A stretch of 64,000 nucleotides of DNA from an uncultured Streptococcus sp. (lineage in GTDB: Bacteria > Bacillota > Bacilli > Lactobacillales > Streptococcaceae). The number at the start of each line of letters is the position of its first letter. Within the stretch, counting starts at the first letter, position 1. A program made the translations under genes and the position numbers. Of this stretch, positions 10,329 to 19,846 are shown in pieces. Location of the stretch: NCBI GenBank assembly GCA_934229725.1, contig CAKQDX010000003.1, positions 59,469 to 123,468 of the forward strand, given 5' to 3'. Under the pieces are notes generated by a model. That model saw nothing but the letters and a program-made list of their open reading frames with translations. It searched no databases and was not told the origin of the DNA.

Positions 10329-11255
10329 CTATCTATGCGTACGTGGGTCACTAGCATCCGCTAAGTTTTGACCAACAATAAAGAGGGCAAGAGAAACGAG
10401 AATCAAGGTTGTCAATGGAATCCAGAAGAGATAAGCATTGACCGTAACGTTCTGAGCATAGTCTGAAATCAAACGACCTAGACTAGGCGTTGTAACGGGA
10501 AGCCCCAAACCAAAGTATGAAAGGAAGGCTTCGTAAGAGATAAATCCTGGCAAAAGCTGACTCGCCATGGTTACGATAACTGACACCAACTGAGGCATGA
10601 TATTTTTAACCACAATCTTTGCCGTTGGTGTTCCCAATGTACGGGAAGCCAAGTTGTACTCCAAATCACGGTAACGCATGATTTGAATACGAATACTATA
10701 GGCAATACCAATCCAACCCGTCACAGTCATGGCAAAAATCATATTCCAGAAACCAGCACCCAATGAATAAGTCAAGACGATAACCACAAGGAGGTCAGGA
10801 ATATTTGAGATGATGTTGTAGATTTCCATCATAACCATATCGAAGGTCTTAGAAATCCCCCAAACAGCACCCACAAGCAAACCAATGACAACATTAATGA
10901 TGGTAGCAATGACAGCGATAAGGATTGAATTACGAGCACCAAACCAGACACTGTCGAATAGAGACTTACCATTACTGTCCGTACCGAACCAATATTGAGC
11001 ATTTGGGTGAACATAACGCAAACTGAAATCATTAACTTTTGAGACATCATTGAAATCAAATTTTGAAAACATCGGGTAGATAAAACTCATCAAAACGATG
11101 GCAATCAAGATCCCCAACATGACTACTGTTGATTTCTTTTTAAGGAACTGACGCATCACCGATTTCCAATAAGAATAAGCCGGTGCATCAATTGTTTCAG
11201 AGGCAAAATCATCGCGCTTTACAAATTGGAACTTACTTTTATCAATTGAAGCCAT
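10329..11255 (-). CDS. amiD: Oligopeptide ABC transporter permease OppC/AmiD
   Basis: This is a membrane channel subunit of the oligopeptide importer with 308 residues: a cytoplasmic N-terminus, one segment near residues 40-60, then the five-segment BPD_transp_1 core. The EAA coupling loop is visible as [21 protein letters not shown]. Its ATG shares one base with the amiC stop (TAATG), so the two permeases are translationally coupled and made in equal amounts. Confidence 0.95.
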   Translation of the reverse strand: MASIDKSKFQFVKRDDFASETIDAPAYSYWKSVMRQFLKKKSTVVMLGILIAIVLMSFIYPMFSKFDFNDVSKVNDFSLRYVHPNAQYWFGTDSNGKSLFDSVWFGARNSILIAVIATIINVVIGLLVGAVWGISKTFDMVMMEIYNIISNIPDLLVVIVLTYSLGAGFWNMIFAMTVTGWIGIAYSIRIQIMRYRDLEYNLASRTLGTPTAKIVVKNIMPQLVSVIVTMASQLLPGFISYEAFLSYFGLGLPVTTPSLGRLISDYAQNVTVNAYLFWIPLTTLILVSLALFIVGQNLADASDPRTHR

Positions 11256-12748
11256 TATTTACCTCCTTTAGATGTCAATTTGATACGTGGGTCAATCACT
11301 GTCATAAGGATATCACCCACAAGCAATGAGAAGATGGTGAGAGCTGTGAAAATAAACACCAGACCCACAACCATCGCATTATTTGAAGCACGAACAGAGT
11401 CAATCAACATTTTACCCATACCAGGATAGGCAAAAATGGTTTCTGTCAAGGTAGCTCCTGTGATAACACTGACGATAGACGCTGGAATTCCTGAAACCAA
11501 GGATACCATCGCATTTTTGAAAATGTGTTTGTTCGAAATTTCTTTTTCTGACAACCCTTTAGCGCGTGCAAAACGAACGAAGTCTTGAGATTGTAGGTCA
11601 ATCATGTAACGACGAATCCAAATAGCAAGCCCTGGCGTTGACAAGAGGCCAAGAATAACAGATGGCAAGACATAAGAACGCCAGTCACCTGCTCCCAAGA
11701 TTGGGAAGGAATCCGGAAGACCAAGTTCAGAACCAATCAATCGAATGATATAAACCAAGGCAATAGTTGGTAGAGAAAGCAAGAAGGTCAAGATACCTGT
11801 CGACACACTATCAAAGAGGGTGTTCTTTAAGCGGGCCATGTATGAGCCTAATGGGATAGCCAAGGCATAAGACAAGACCAAACCAATCAAGCCAGCAATA
11901 GCAGAGCTTGTCACCATTGATGGGTACTGGTAACGACTTTTCGTTGCCGTATAAGGATCATTGCCAAACAAAGAACGGTCTCTTTCGTCAGCCTGACTTG
12001 GTGATTTATAGGTACGAGAGTAAATATCCACTGAAGATGGTTTTTTACCCGTTGGGAAATTCACATCAGTTGTTAAGGTTTGGCCTTGGCCCTGCGTAAT
12101 GACATCAAGGACGCCCTGATCCGCATAGGTTGGATAAGATGTACCAAGGTTCATCTTCACAAAATTTTGGTGAACAAATGGGAACTGACCATTAAAGTAA
12201 AGCAGATATTTATGCTTAGTCCCTGAACCAACCACCGACCAACCGATTGCTGGATCATTTTCAATTCGAATGTAACGTTTCAAGTTCGGATTTGTTTTAT
12301 CTTTCACCCATCCCGTATTGTCAAATTCAAAGAGGTGCTTATAGAAGCCAAACACACGTTCAAGTACAGGCACATCACGTGTCGCATAAAATTGCTTACT
12401 TTCCTTGAACTGCTGCAAATGCCAGCCACGTCCCAAACTATCCACATATTTTTGGTAGATAGCCTTATTGGCTTTGGTTGGCTTAGTCGTTACAGACTTA
12501 TCAAGCGAACTTGCTTTTTCCTGCAACTCCTTGGTGTCATAGTAATCAATATAACCCATTCGCTCATAGATTGTATTTTCATAGTTAGCCTTCGAATCGG
12601 CTGTCTTTGCAATCTTGTTATAGTTAGGGTCCTGTCTGAAAATCAGACGCCTCGGCACCATGGTATAAATAATGGTGTAGGTCAAGGCCGTCACGACAAA
12701 TATTGACAATAGAGAACGAAGGGTTCTCAATAAAATGTATTTTTTCAT
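11255..12748 (-). CDS. amiC: Oligopeptide ABC transporter permease OppB/AmiC
   Basis: This is the partner channel subunit (497 residues). Like other streptococcal AmiC proteins it has an N-terminal membrane anchor followed by a long extracytoplasmic insertion (about residues 40-290) before the BPD_transp_1 core; the EAA loop reads [19 protein letters not shown]. The frame extends to 12787, but the ATG at 12748 has AAAGGAAG upstream and the expected [12 protein letters not shown] start. The rejected extension runs into the oppA remnant. Confidence 0.94.
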   Translation of the reverse strand: MKKYILLRTLRSLLSIFVVTALTYTIIYTMVPRRLIFRQDPNYNKIAKTADSKANYENTIYERMGYIDYYDTKELQEKASSLDKSVTTKPTKANKAIYQKYVDSLGRGWHLQQFKESKQFYATRDVPVLERVFGFYKHLFEFDNTGWVKDKTNPNLKRYIRIENDPAIGWSVVGSGTKHKYLLYFNGQFPFVHQNFVKMNLGTSYPTYADQGVLDVITQGQGQTLTTDVNFPTGKKPSSVDIYSRTYKSPSQADERDRSLFGNDPYTATKSRYQYPSMVTSSAIAGLIGLVLSYALAIPLGSYMARLKNTLFDSVSTGILTFLLSLPTIALVYIIRLIGSELGLPDSFPILGAGDWRSYVLPSVILGLLSTPGLAIWIRRYMIDLQSQDFVRFARAKGLSEKEISNKHIFKNAMVSLVSGIPASIVSVITGATLTETIFAYPGMGKMLIDSVRASNNAMVVGLVFIFTALTIFSLLVGDILMTVIDPRIKLTSKGGK

Positions 12749-12805
12749 GTCTCTTCCTTTAACTCCAAAAGAACTTTCCCAATCCAATGAGAAAGTTCTA
12801 TCGTC

Positions 12806-13110
12806 CTTTTTTTTAACGTCATTCTCATGATTTTTTGAGCGTGTTCGTTGGACTTAGACTTTTCTTTAAACCAGTTTTCACGGGCTTTATCATCATTTTT
12901 CTTAGTGACAACAGCCTTTTAAGGTTCAAGATGCGTGAGCATCTGTCAGAACCCTCATTTCCTACTTGAGTAGTCATCTGAGTCTGTTATCAATCAAGCA
13001 TGCGTTGGTAGGGCACTCTGATTAACCAAAGTGACATGATGATGACCTCCCCACAACCTTGCTTGTCCTTCTGTTTAACATTCGTTACGCACTATCTTCT
13101 TTTTTTCATA
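12806..13110 (-). pseudogene. Internally deleted second oppA/amiA copy
   Basis: The 536-bp gap between amiC and amiA is the wreck of a second binding-protein gene. At its 5' end TTTTGGAG-ATG-AAAAAA (ATG at 13110) matches the start of the intact amiA. At its 3' end an 80-nt stretch translates as AVVTKKNDDKARENWFKEKS then KSNEHAQK. This aligns with the amiA C-terminus KVVTKKEYEQSREKWLKEKK then VSNEKAQK. The shared nucleotide block TACTCAAGTAGG lies just before. Nearly all of the ~650 codons between are deleted, and what remains contains stops. Boundaries are approximate. Confidence 0.85.
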
Positions 13111-13142
13111 AGCATTCTCCAAAAAATCATAGTTATGTCACC

Positions 13143-13185
13143 ATTATACCATAAAAATCGAAACAACAGCAATTTTCAGAATATT
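13143..13185 (-). promoter_or_regulatory. Promoter and CodY box upstream of amiA remnant/amiCDEF
   Basis: On the minus strand the extended -10 TGGTATAAT (hexamer 13143-13148) is preceded at 18 bp by TTGCTG (13167-13172). Abutting the -35 is AATTTTCAGAATATT (13171-13185), which differs from the published CodY box AATTTTCWGAAAATT at one position. The promoter was evidently that of the deleted oppA copy and could now drive amiCDEF under amino-acid control. Confidence 0.7.
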
Positions 13186-13256
13186 TTGTCTTATACTTTC
13201 TTTCTCACAATTGATACCTACTTTCAAAAGCATTTTGATAGATTTTGGGCCAAAAG

Positions 13257-13278
13257 AAAAAGGCTTATGCCTCTTTCC
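13257..13278 (-). terminator. Terminator/attenuator after amiA
   Basis: The arms AAAGAGGC and GCCTTTTT pair with an ATAA loop, followed on the minus strand by CTTTTGG. It lies within 30 bp of the amiA stop, so amiA mRNA probably ends here mostly. This gives excess binding protein relative to the permease. Confidence 0.65.
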
Positions 13279-13284
13279 ATTGCA

Positions 13285-15255
13285 TTATTTAACGTGTTTA
13301 GCAAGATCTTTTTGAGCTTTTTCGTTAGATACTTTCTTTTCTTTAAGCCATTTTTCACGACTTTGTTCATATTCTTTCTTAGTAACTACTTTTTCTTGTG
13401 GTTTAACATATTTGAAGTAGTCACCTGAATTTTTATCACCTACTTGAGTATATGAACCTGTGAATGGTGTCAAACGTGAAACAACTGGTGCCGCACCGTT
13501 ACCAACTGTCAAAGGCATCACAAGTGAACTATCTTCTAACCAAGCTTGGGCTTGAGCATAACGATCATAACGTACATTAAGGTCTGTTGTTTCAGAATCT
13601 GCTGAGTCAAGCAAGGCATCATAATCTTTAAGTCCTACTTGAGCTGCTGCCGCATTATCTGGATTATCATAACCCATGAAGGTCTTGGTATTTTCACTTG
13701 ATGTTGTCTTAAAGATATTAAGGTAAGTTGATGGATCTTGATAGTCTGGACTCCAAACAACACCATTTGAAATATCCCAATCTTCTGCAGCCGCATTTGG
13801 CGCATTAAGAGTTGCATTTTGCATATCATCAGATGACAATTGATTGATATCGATTACCACATTGTCACTTCCCAATGATTTTTCAATGGTTTGTTTCAAA
13901 GATTGCGCTTGAGAAACATTAAGTTTAGAAGTTTGGTCAACTGGAAGGTCCAAGTGGATTGGGAATTGAACACCTTCTCCTTGGAGAGCTTCTTTAGCTT
14001 TACTAAACTCAGTTTTGGCTTTTTCAGCATTGTAGAGACCATCTTGACCATCAGCAAAGTTGACGCCTGACCACTCATCACCATATGAACTCATCTTTTC
14101 AGTAACAAGATCTCCAAAGGTCTTATCACCTGCACTCACAAAATCAGAAGGAACAAAGAGATTTCGAATGGCTTTAGCTGCTCCATCCTTACCATTGACT
14201 TGTGATTGATATACCGTACGGTCAATAGCGAAGTTGATTGCTTGACGGAAGTCTTTATTCAAAAGAGCTTTTTTCGTTGAAGTCTTTTCAGCGTCAGTCT
14301 TTTTAGCAGTGTATTTGTAACTTTGACGGTCAATATTGACACTCATGGCTGATGTTGACGCACCAGCTGCTGTATAGAAGATATTATCTTTATATTTCTT
14401 TTCGACAGAAGCATAGTTAGAGCTCATCGGGTAAACACGAGCAATACTATAAGCACCGTCAGTGAAACTACGTTCCAAAGATTCTGGATCAGAACCATCA
14501 TCATATGTCAATTTGATAGCATCAAAGTGAACGTTCCTCTTATCCCAATAGTTTTCATTCTTAGTCAACTCAATTGATGATTTAGCTGTCAAAGATTTGA
14601 GAAGGAATGGACCATTGTATAGGATAGAGGTTGGGTCTGTTGACTTACCGAAATCTTTTCCTTTAGTCTTAAGGAAGTCTGCATTGACTGGGAAAAGCAA
14701 ACCATAAGTTGTCTTAGAGTTCCAGTATGGCTCTGGTCGTTTAAGTGTATATTGCAAGGTATGGTCGTCAATTGCCTTAACACCAACCTTTGAGAAATCT
14801 TTATTGGCACCTGATAGGTAGTCAGACAAACCAGCAATAGAATCTTGAACCAAATAGAGTGCGCCGGCTTTTGAGTCTGCCGCATGCTTAAGACCAGTTA
14901 CAAAGTCCTTGGCTGTAACGTCAGCGTACTCTTCACCATCAGAGGTATACCATTTAACCCCTTTACGGATTTTATAAGTGTAGGTTAGACCATCTTGAGA
15001 GACAGACCAATCTTCAGCCACTGAAGGTACAAGATTACCATATTTATCTGTTTCCATAAGACCATCAACACCATTTGTCACAGCAGTTGTTGTAGGTCCT
15101 GTATTTGAGGTAATATAATCCAAAGTTTCAGGATCTGAACTGTAAACGTAACCATAAGTAGTACCACTGGTACTAGACTTAGATGAACAAGCCGCCAAAA
15201 TACCAACACTAAGGACGGCAACGCCTGCTAAGGCTAACCATTTACTTTTTTTCAT
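13285..15255 (-). CDS. amiA: Oligopeptide-binding lipoprotein OppA/AmiA
   Basis: This is the surface receptor of the oligopeptide importer (SBP_bac_5 family, 656 residues). The frame opens at 15390, but the ATG at 15255 follows GGAG and begins MKKSKWLALAG, with a hydrophobic signal and lipobox LAAC|S near residue 22, so it is lipid-anchored. Peptide-binding family features include YVYSSDPETLDY and an internal EDWSVSQDGLTYTYKIRKGVKW. In streptococci this protein also imports signalling peptides (family knowledge). It is the first gene of the ami locus, separated from amiCDEF by a terminator and a decayed paralogue. Confidence 0.95.
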   Translation of the reverse strand: MKKSKWLALAGVAVLSVGILAACSSKSSTSGTTYGYVYSSDPETLDYITSNTGPTTTAVTNGVDGLMETDKYGNLVPSVAEDWSVSQDGLTYTYKIRKGVKWYTSDGEEYADVTAKDFVTGLKHAADSKAGALYLVQDSIAGLSDYLSGANKDFSKVGVKAIDDHTLQYTLKRPEPYWNSKTTYGLLFPVNADFLKTKGKDFGKSTDPTSILYNGPFLLKSLTAKSSIELTKNENYWDKRNVHFDAIKLTYDDGSDPESLERSFTDGAYSIARVYPMSSNYASVEKKYKDNIFYTAAGASTSAMSVNIDRQSYKYTAKKTDAEKTSTKKALLNKDFRQAINFAIDRTVYQSQVNGKDGAAKAIRNLFVPSDFVSAGDKTFGDLVTEKMSSYGDEWSGVNFADGQDGLYNAEKAKTEFSKAKEALQGEGVQFPIHLDLPVDQTSKLNVSQAQSLKQTIEKSLGSDNVVIDINQLSSDDMQNATLNAPNAAAEDWDISNGVVWSPDYQDPSTYLNIFKTTSSENTKTFMGYDNPDNAAAAQVGLKDYDALLDSADSETTDLNVRYDRYAQAQAWLEDSSLVMPLTVGNGAAPVVSRLTPFTGSYTQVGDKNSGDYFKYVKPQEKVVTKKEYEQSREKWLKEKKVSNEKAQKDLAKHVK

Positions 15256-15291
15256 AAGATTTCTCCAAAACATAAAATTTTTTACAGCTTC

Positions 15292-15336
15292 ATTATAGCA
15301 TAAATAATCAAAAAGAACAGTTATTATCAGAATCTT
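15292..15336 (-). promoter_or_regulatory. amiA promoter with weak CodY-like site
   Basis: The extended -10 TGCTATAAT (hexamer 15292-15297) lies 37 bp before the amiA start, with no good -35. A sequence at 15322-15336 matches the CodY box at 11 of 15 positions and is collinear with the much better box in front of the decayed copy. The two upstream regions are recognisably homologous. Confidence 0.55.
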
Positions 15337-15446
15337 TTGTACAATTCGATAATATCTGTAAACACGAAAACCACTGCGATTCCTTGTCAATAAAGGGGTC
15401 CCAGCAGTTTATGTTGATTAATTTTTAATCACAAAAGTTGCATAAA

Positions 15447-15472
15447 AAGGCCTAGCCACTCGGCCAGACCTT
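15447..15472 (-). terminator. Terminator of relQ-nadK-rluD-pta
   Basis: An 11-bp stem (AAGGTCTGGCC with GGCTAGGCCTT, two G-T pairs, 4-nt loop) is followed by TTTTT on the minus strand just past the pta stop. Confidence 0.85.
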
Positions 15473-15487
15473 CTTCTATCATTACTT

Positions 15488-16471
15488 TTAATTATTAAGT
15501 GCTTGAGCAGCTGTGATAATCGCTAGATTGTAAATGTCTTCGGCACTAGCACCACGAGAAAGGTCGTTAACTGGTTTATTTAGACCTTGCAAGATTGGTC
15601 CAATAGCTTCGAACATTCCCAATCGTTGGGCAATCTTATAGCCAATATTACCAGCTTGCAAACCTGGGAAGACAAAGACATTAGCTTGTCCTGCTACATC
15701 ACTATCTGGTGCCTTAATAGCCGCTGTTGCTGGAACAAAGGCTGCATCAAACTGCAACTCACCATCAATAGCCAGGTCAGGACGCATCTCCTTAGCAAGA
15801 GCTGTTGCTTCAACAACTTTATCCACTTTTGGTGATTTGGCAGAACCTTTTGTTGAGAAGCTAAGCATGGCCACTTTAGGATCAAGCCCGAAGATGGCAG
15901 CTGTATCGGCAGTATTAACAGCAATTTCTGCCAATTCTTGAGCGTTTGGATCAATGTTAATTGCACAGTCAGCAAAAACCAAACGTTGGTTAGTGTTTTC
16001 ACGATTCATAAGGAAAACACCTGAAGTACGTGAAATCCCTGGTTTTGTCTTGATAACTTGAAGGGCAGGACGTACGGTATCGGCTGTTGAGTGAATAGCA
16101 CCTGAAACCATACCATCAGCAAGACCAAGTTTCACCAACATAACACCAAAATAGTTAACATCACGAAGCAATTTGTCCGCATCTTCGATTGTTGCTTTTC
16201 CTTTACGGATTTCGACGAATTTTTCCTTCATTTCCTCAAAGCCTTCATAGGTTTCAGGATTAATAATCGTATAGTTAAAATCTGCAAAGCCAAGATCATT
16301 CAAGATTTTGTGAACCTCAGCTGGGTCTCCCAAGATAATAGGATCCACCAATCCTTCAAATTTCAAACGGGCAGCTGCACGAACCACACGGTCGTCATTA
16401 CCCTCAGGAAAAACAATCTTAATGTTCTTTCCTAAAATACGTTCACGAAGTTCACCAAATAGACTACGCAT
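15488..16471 (-). CDS. pta: Phosphate acetyltransferase
   Basis: Pta interconverts acetyl-CoA plus phosphate and acetyl phosphate plus CoA in mixed-acid fermentation, feeding acetate kinase for ATP. The 327-residue protein spans the single-domain PTA_PTB family, with GMVSGAIHSTADTVRPALQ and the C-terminal NIGYKIAQRLG and NDLSRGAS motifs. GAGGAG precedes the ATG. It is the last gene of the relQ-nadK-rluD-pta cluster, 13 bp after rluD. No acetate kinase gene is in the window. Confidence 0.97.
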   Translation of the reverse strand: MRSLFGELRERILGKNIKIVFPEGNDDRVVRAAARLKFEGLVDPIILGDPAEVHKILNDLGFADFNYTIINPETYEGFEEMKEKFVEIRKGKATIEDADKLLRDVNYFGVMLVKLGLADGMVSGAIHSTADTVRPALQVIKTKPGISRTSGVFLMNRENTNQRLVFADCAINIDPNAQELAEIAVNTADTAAIFGLDPKVAMLSFSTKGSAKSPKVDKVVEATALAKEMRPDLAIDGELQFDAAFVPATAAIKAPDSDVAGQANVFVFPGLQAGNIGYKIAQRLGMFEAIGPILQGLNKPVNDLSRGASAEDIYNLAIITAAQALNN

Positions 16472-16484
16472 AAATACTCCTCAA

Positions 16485-17381
16485 TCAATCTTTTTTAGTT
16501 TGTAAGTCCATGATAACGGTTTCAAAGTCATCTGTCAAGGAAGACGCAAAGACCATCTCTTTCTTGGTAAAGGGATTGACAAAAGCAAGACGGTGACAAT
16601 GCAAGGCCTGACGTTCAATTCCATAATCTAGAGAGCCCCCATAAAGGTCATCTCCCAAAAGAGGAAGACCCAAATGAGCAAAGTGCACACGAATCTGGTG
16701 CGTCCGTCCAGTATGAAGGTTAATATCAACCAACTTAACTCGCCCATAGTCCCCTACCAAACGATAACTGGTATGAGCGTATTTTCCTGATTTATGGACC
16801 CGACGTGTGATGATGGAATCCACATCACGCGCAATAGGGGCAATGATTTCTCCCTGTTCCTCAAGTTTAGTATCACCCTCCACCAAGGCATAGTAGTGCT
16901 TCTTAATGGACTTCTGCTGCAACTGCTTGTCCATACGTGCATGGGCATAACCGTGCTTGGCAAAAAGCATGAGGCCAGACGTGTCCTTGTCCAGACGTGT
17001 CACAATATGCACACGTTGGTTGGGATAATTATTGCTAACAAAGTGATGTTTGACGAAATTTGCCATGGTGTTGTCATGATTGACACTTGGAATACTGGCG
17101 TAACCATATGGCTTGTTCACCACCAAGAAGTTGTCATCTTCATAGACAATATCCAAGTCAAACGGGATGGGGGTTAAGGTATCATGTGGTGCCTCATCAG
17201 GAATCTCTATAGCGACCACATCTCCCTCATGGACAGGGTAGGTCGCAAACTGCTCCTCACCATTGACCCAAATATGACCACCCTCAAACTTAATCTTGGC
17301 CAAAAGTCCTTTGGAAACATCATGCTCCTTCAAAAAAGTCTTTACTCGGCAGGAACGTCCCACAGTAAATTCATATCTCAT
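16485..17381 (-). CDS. RluD-family 23S rRNA/RNA pseudouridine synthase
   Basis: This enzyme isomerises specific uridines in RNA to pseudouridine. The 298 residues start with an S4-like region (residues 15-60) and continue with the RluA-family catalytic domain. The catalytic aspartate is in the hallmark [14 protein letters not shown], and [16 protein letters not shown] follows. The start ATG overlaps the nadK stop (ATGA). The RluD/YjbO-type enzyme next to NAD kinase is a usual Firmicute pairing. The precise uridine target cannot be inferred. Confidence 0.92.
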   Translation of the reverse strand: MRYEFTVGRSCRVKTFLKEHDVSKGLLAKIKFEGGHIWVNGEEQFATYPVHEGDVVAIEIPDEAPHDTLTPIPFDLDIVYEDDNFLVVNKPYGYASIPSVNHDNTMANFVKHHFVSNNYPNQRVHIVTRLDKDTSGLMLFAKHGYAHARMDKQLQQKSIKKHYYALVEGDTKLEEQGEIIAPIARDVDSIITRRVHKSGKYAHTSYRLVGDYGRVKLVDINLHTGRTHQIRVHFAHLGLPLLGDDLYGGSLDYGIERQALHCHRLAFVNPFTKKEMVFASSLTDDFETVIMDLQTKKD

Positions 17382-18214
17382 TCTTCCATGTCTCCGATAA
17401 AGGAATCACGTACACGCTCCCAGAAACTAGTATGACTGGCACTAGCCACAAAGGAAATCTTACGCTGGTCAATTGAGAACTCTACCTTTTGCACATTACG
17501 ATTAGTGTAGGTTTTATTATCAACCGAAAGCGTGTAGCTCCCCATACGGGTAGGATAAATGGTAATTTTCTCATTCTTAGGAACAATAAGTGGACTGCCC
17601 AAGGTACGGTAAACACGGTTATTAAGACTGGCAATCTCAGTCAATTGTAGGGCCTCAATAGTGGGATGAAGAACTGCACCACCCAAGGATTTATTGTAGG
17701 CAGTCGAACCTGTCGGCGTTGCTACAGACAGTCCATCCCCACGGAAACTCTCAAATAAGATGTCATTGAGGCAAACATCAGCTGCCATAGTTTTTTCATT
17801 ACGTTTAATAGCTGCTTCATTAAGGGCAATTGATGTAAAGGAACGGCCATCAGCCAAGGTTAGCTTGACATTTAAGAGTGGGTAAGAAATCTTGTCACCA
17901 CGATCCTTACGCAAGGTCTCAATCAACTGCTCAACCTCACCATCCAAATAATCTGTATAAAATCCCAAATGCCCCGTATGAATGCCAACAAAACGCACAC
18001 GAGCAAGCTCTTTTTCATACATATGAAAGGCTGATAGCAACATGCCATCACCACCGATAGAGATAACCACATCAGGATTTTTCTTGGTTAAATAAAAATC
18101 AGGATCGTCTCGAAAGGCATTAAAAAGTTTTGAGGCAACACGCCTACTCTGGGGCTTGCCATTAGCAATAATAGCCACCTTCATCTCATCCGAAAAGGTC
18201 TTCATCTGTGTCAT
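17378..18214 (-). CDS. nadK: NAD kinase
   Basis: NAD kinase phosphorylates NAD to NADP. The GGDG motif is in [15 protein letters not shown], with the substrate-binding [13 protein letters not shown] and the diagnostic [16 protein letters not shown]. Several in-frame starts exist: GTG 18217, ATG 18214, 18202 and 18184. ATG 18214 has AGGA at 7 nt and is preferred, giving 278 residues. All of these except 18184 overlap the relQ 3' end, so translation is probably coupled. Family members often start closest to [11 protein letters not shown], leaving the N-terminus uncertain. Confidence 0.95.
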   Translation of the reverse strand: MTQMKTFSDEMKVAIIANGKPQSRRVASKLFNAFRDDPDFYLTKKNPDVVISIGGDGMLLSAFHMYEKELARVRFVGIHTGHLGFYTDYLDGEVEQLIETLRKDRGDKISYPLLNVKLTLADGRSFTSIALNEAAIKRNEKTMAADVCLNDILFESFRGDGLSVATPTGSTAYNKSLGGAVLHPTIEALQLTEIASLNNRVYRTLGSPLIVPKNEKITIYPTRMGSYTLSVDNKTYTNRNVQKVEFSIDQRKISFVASASHTSFWERVRDSFIGDMEE

Positions 18215-18860
18215 CACTATTTCCTACACTATCTTTCAAAGTTCTGTTGATTGGATCAAAGAGCAACTGAGCATCTCGAATATCATCACGTATCTTACGC
18301 ATCTCTTCATCAAGCTGATAGGCCATGCGTGCCGTATTTTCCAAGCGAAGTTTAATCTCCTCTGGAAAATTCCCCTGATATTTATAATTAAGGGAATGTT
18401 CAATAGTGGCCCAAAAGTTCATAGCCAAAGTCCGAATTTGAATCTCGGCAAGGATTTCCTTACGGCCATCAATGGTATCAACAGGATAAGACACGATCAC
18501 ATGATAAGAACGATAACCCGAATGTTTACGGTTCCTAATATAATCACGCTCTGAGACTATGGTCATATCACTACGGTGACGCAGAAGACCCAAAACCTCA
18601 TCCACATCATCAACAAATTGAACCATAATACGCAGTCCAGCAATATCTTGCATTTCCTTGGCCAAATTCTCAATAGACAGGCCACGGAGGGCAATTTTTT
18701 CCTCAATGGAAGCCACTGACTTCACACGGCCCGTCACAAATTCAATGGGCGAGTGACGATTTTTCTTACGAAATTGTTTACGAATGCCTCGGAGCTTAAT
18801 CTTGAGCTCACCTACGGCCTGAATATAGGGGTCTAAAAATTCTTCCCAATCCATGGTCAA
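18186..18860 (-). CDS. relQ: Small alarmone synthetase RelQ
   Basis: This is a GTP/GDP pyrophosphokinase that makes (p)ppGpp, with only the synthetase domain and no hydrolase or TGS/ACT regions. Motifs are [28 protein letters not shown] and [12 protein letters not shown]. The frame opens at 18911. However, TTG at 18860 has GGAGGAG 7 nt upstream and aligns with streptococcal RelQ starts ([19 protein letters not shown]), so I take TTG, giving 224 residues. It heads the relQ-nadK-rluD-pta operon and is divergent from the CYTH gene. Confidence 0.92.
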   Translation of the reverse strand: MTMDWEEFLDPYIQAVGELKIKLRGIRKQFRKKNRHSPIEFVTGRVKSVASIEEKIALRGLSIENLAKEMQDIAGLRIMVQFVDDVDEVLGLLRHRSDMTIVSERDYIRNRKHSGYRSYHVIVSYPVDTIDGRKEILAEIQIRTLAMNFWATIEHSLNYKYQGNFPEEIKLRLENTARMAYQLDEEMRKIRDDIRDAQLLFDPINRTLKDSVGNSDDTDEDLFG

Positions 18861-18874
18861 GATAGGACTCCTCC

Positions 18875-18903
18875 TTGTCAAAAGCTTTAGTTTTTTATAA
18901 AAT
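18875..18903 (+). promoter_or_regulatory. Promoter of CYTH gene
   Basis: TTGTCA (18875-18880) and TAAAAT (18898-18903) are exactly 17 bp apart, ending 52 bp before the CYTH start. Confidence 0.75.
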
Positions 18904-18919
18904 AAATACAATCTGTTAT

Positions 18920-18928
18920 ATTATACCA
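18920..18928 (-). promoter_or_regulatory. Extended -10 promoter of relQ operon
   Basis: Minus-strand TGGTATAAT (hexamer 18920-18925) lies 60 bp before the relQ TTG start. It has no clear -35, and the TGn extension compensates. It lies inside the untranslated leader of the divergent CYTH gene, so the two transcripts overlap for about 50 nt. Confidence 0.6.
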
Positions 18929-18955
18929 TATTTAAAGGACGAGGGAGGGACACAC

Positions 18956-19531
18956 ATGAACCATTTAGAGATAGAGTACAAAACTCTGCTCACCAAAGAT
19001 GAGTATAATCGTTTGGCTATGCTTTTCTCCCATGTAACACCTGTTACGCAAACAAACTATTACATTGACACCATTCAGGGTGATATGAAGAGCAAAAAGT
19101 TGTCTTTACGCATCCGAACGCTCCCAACTCATGGAGAACTAACCTTGAAAATTCCTGAGAAGGTTGGAAACATGGAGTACAACGTCACCATGGATTGTGC
19201 AGAGGCCAAGGCTATGACCAAGTCACTTGACTTTCCCGATTGCCAAATCAAGTCCATTCTTCTGGAGCGTGGGGTTAAGTTAGAGGATTTGACCATTCTC
19301 GGGCATTTAACCACAACTCGTCGTGAATACCAGACCAACATTGGACTCATGGCTCTTGATGTCAATGTTTACGCTGACAAGAAAGACTACGAACTGGAGT
19401 TGGAAGTTTTGGATGCCGAAAAAGGCAAAGATGACTTTGATGCCTTTCTTAAAGAAAATAACATTAACTTTAAATATGCCAAAAGTAAGGTAGCACGCTT
19501 TGTAGCTACCCTCAAGCGCGATAAAGACTAA
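18956..19531 (+). CDS. CYTH-domain (triphosphate tunnel) protein
   Basis: This CYTH/thTPase-like protein (191 residues) folds as a beta-tunnel that binds triphosphates or polyphosphate with divalent metal. The signature ExExK is present as EIEYK at residues 5-9, with alternating charged strands such as KLSLRIRTL, ELTLKIPEK, REYQTN and ELELEVLDA. The frame opens earlier, but the ATG at 18956 follows GAGGGAGGGA. Divergence from relQ is conserved in streptococci, which suggests a nucleotide-phosphate role; the substrate is not established. Confidence 0.9.
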   Translation: MNHLEIEYKTLLTKDEYNRLAMLFSHVTPVTQTNYYIDTIQGDMKSKKLSLRIRTLPTHGELTLKIPEKVGNMEYNVTMDCAEAKAMTKSLDFPDCQIKSILLERGVKLEDLTILGHLTTTRREYQTNIGLMALDVNVYADKKDYELELEVLDAEKGKDDFDAFLKENNINFKYAKSKVARFVATLKRDKD

Positions 19532-19603
19532 TTAACAATAGCCGATAAAAAATCTGCTCATTAGTTACGATGCAAGTCTATAAAAGAATTCATTCCATTT
19601 CTG

Positions 19604-19630
19604 AGACAAGGGTTGTGCCTTGTCTTTTTT
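19604..19630 (+). terminator. Terminator of CYTH gene
   Basis: Perfect 8-bp stem AGACAAGG/CCTTGTCT, loop GTTGTG, then T6. It lies 72 bp after the stop codon. Confidence 0.9.
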
Positions 19631-19846
19631 GATAACCAGAGGAGTAGCCAGAAATACCATTACTGTTTGGTCTAAAAACGCATACAAGAGATAATTTTTC
19701 TCCAAAGGTTCGTCATTTTTCGTTCTTATCATGGTTTGATGGCTGAAATTTCTGCTGCTTTTTGCTAAAATAGAACTATCTGTAGTTTAATTTATAATAG
19801 CCCTAATTGGGCTTAGCACTTATTTATTAAAGGAGTCACCATTATC
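19631..19846 (+). promoter_or_regulatory. Leader/promoter region of prs
   Basis: This spacer of about 215 bp contains a TAAAAT hexamer (TTTGCTAAAATAG, near 19765) and a TATAAT (19793-19798), without convincing -35 boxes. A short hairpin AGCCC-TAATT-GGGCT lies at 19799-19813 and AAAGGAG ends about 11 nt before the prs ATG. I see no recognised riboswitch fold. Which hexamer is used is undecided. Confidence 0.4.

Noticed and set aside
12335..12706. Plus-strand ORF of 123 codons inside amiC
   Set aside because: It is antisense to a conserved permease, with no ribosome binding site or recognisable domain.
13036..13428. Plus-strand ORF of 130 codons
   Set aside because: It runs antisense through the amiA 3' end and the oppA remnant, is very Phe-rich, and has no RBS.
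19799..19813. Terminator or riboswitch in the prs leader
   Set aside because: The stem is only 5 bp with no T-tract; kept only as a minor hairpin in the leader description.
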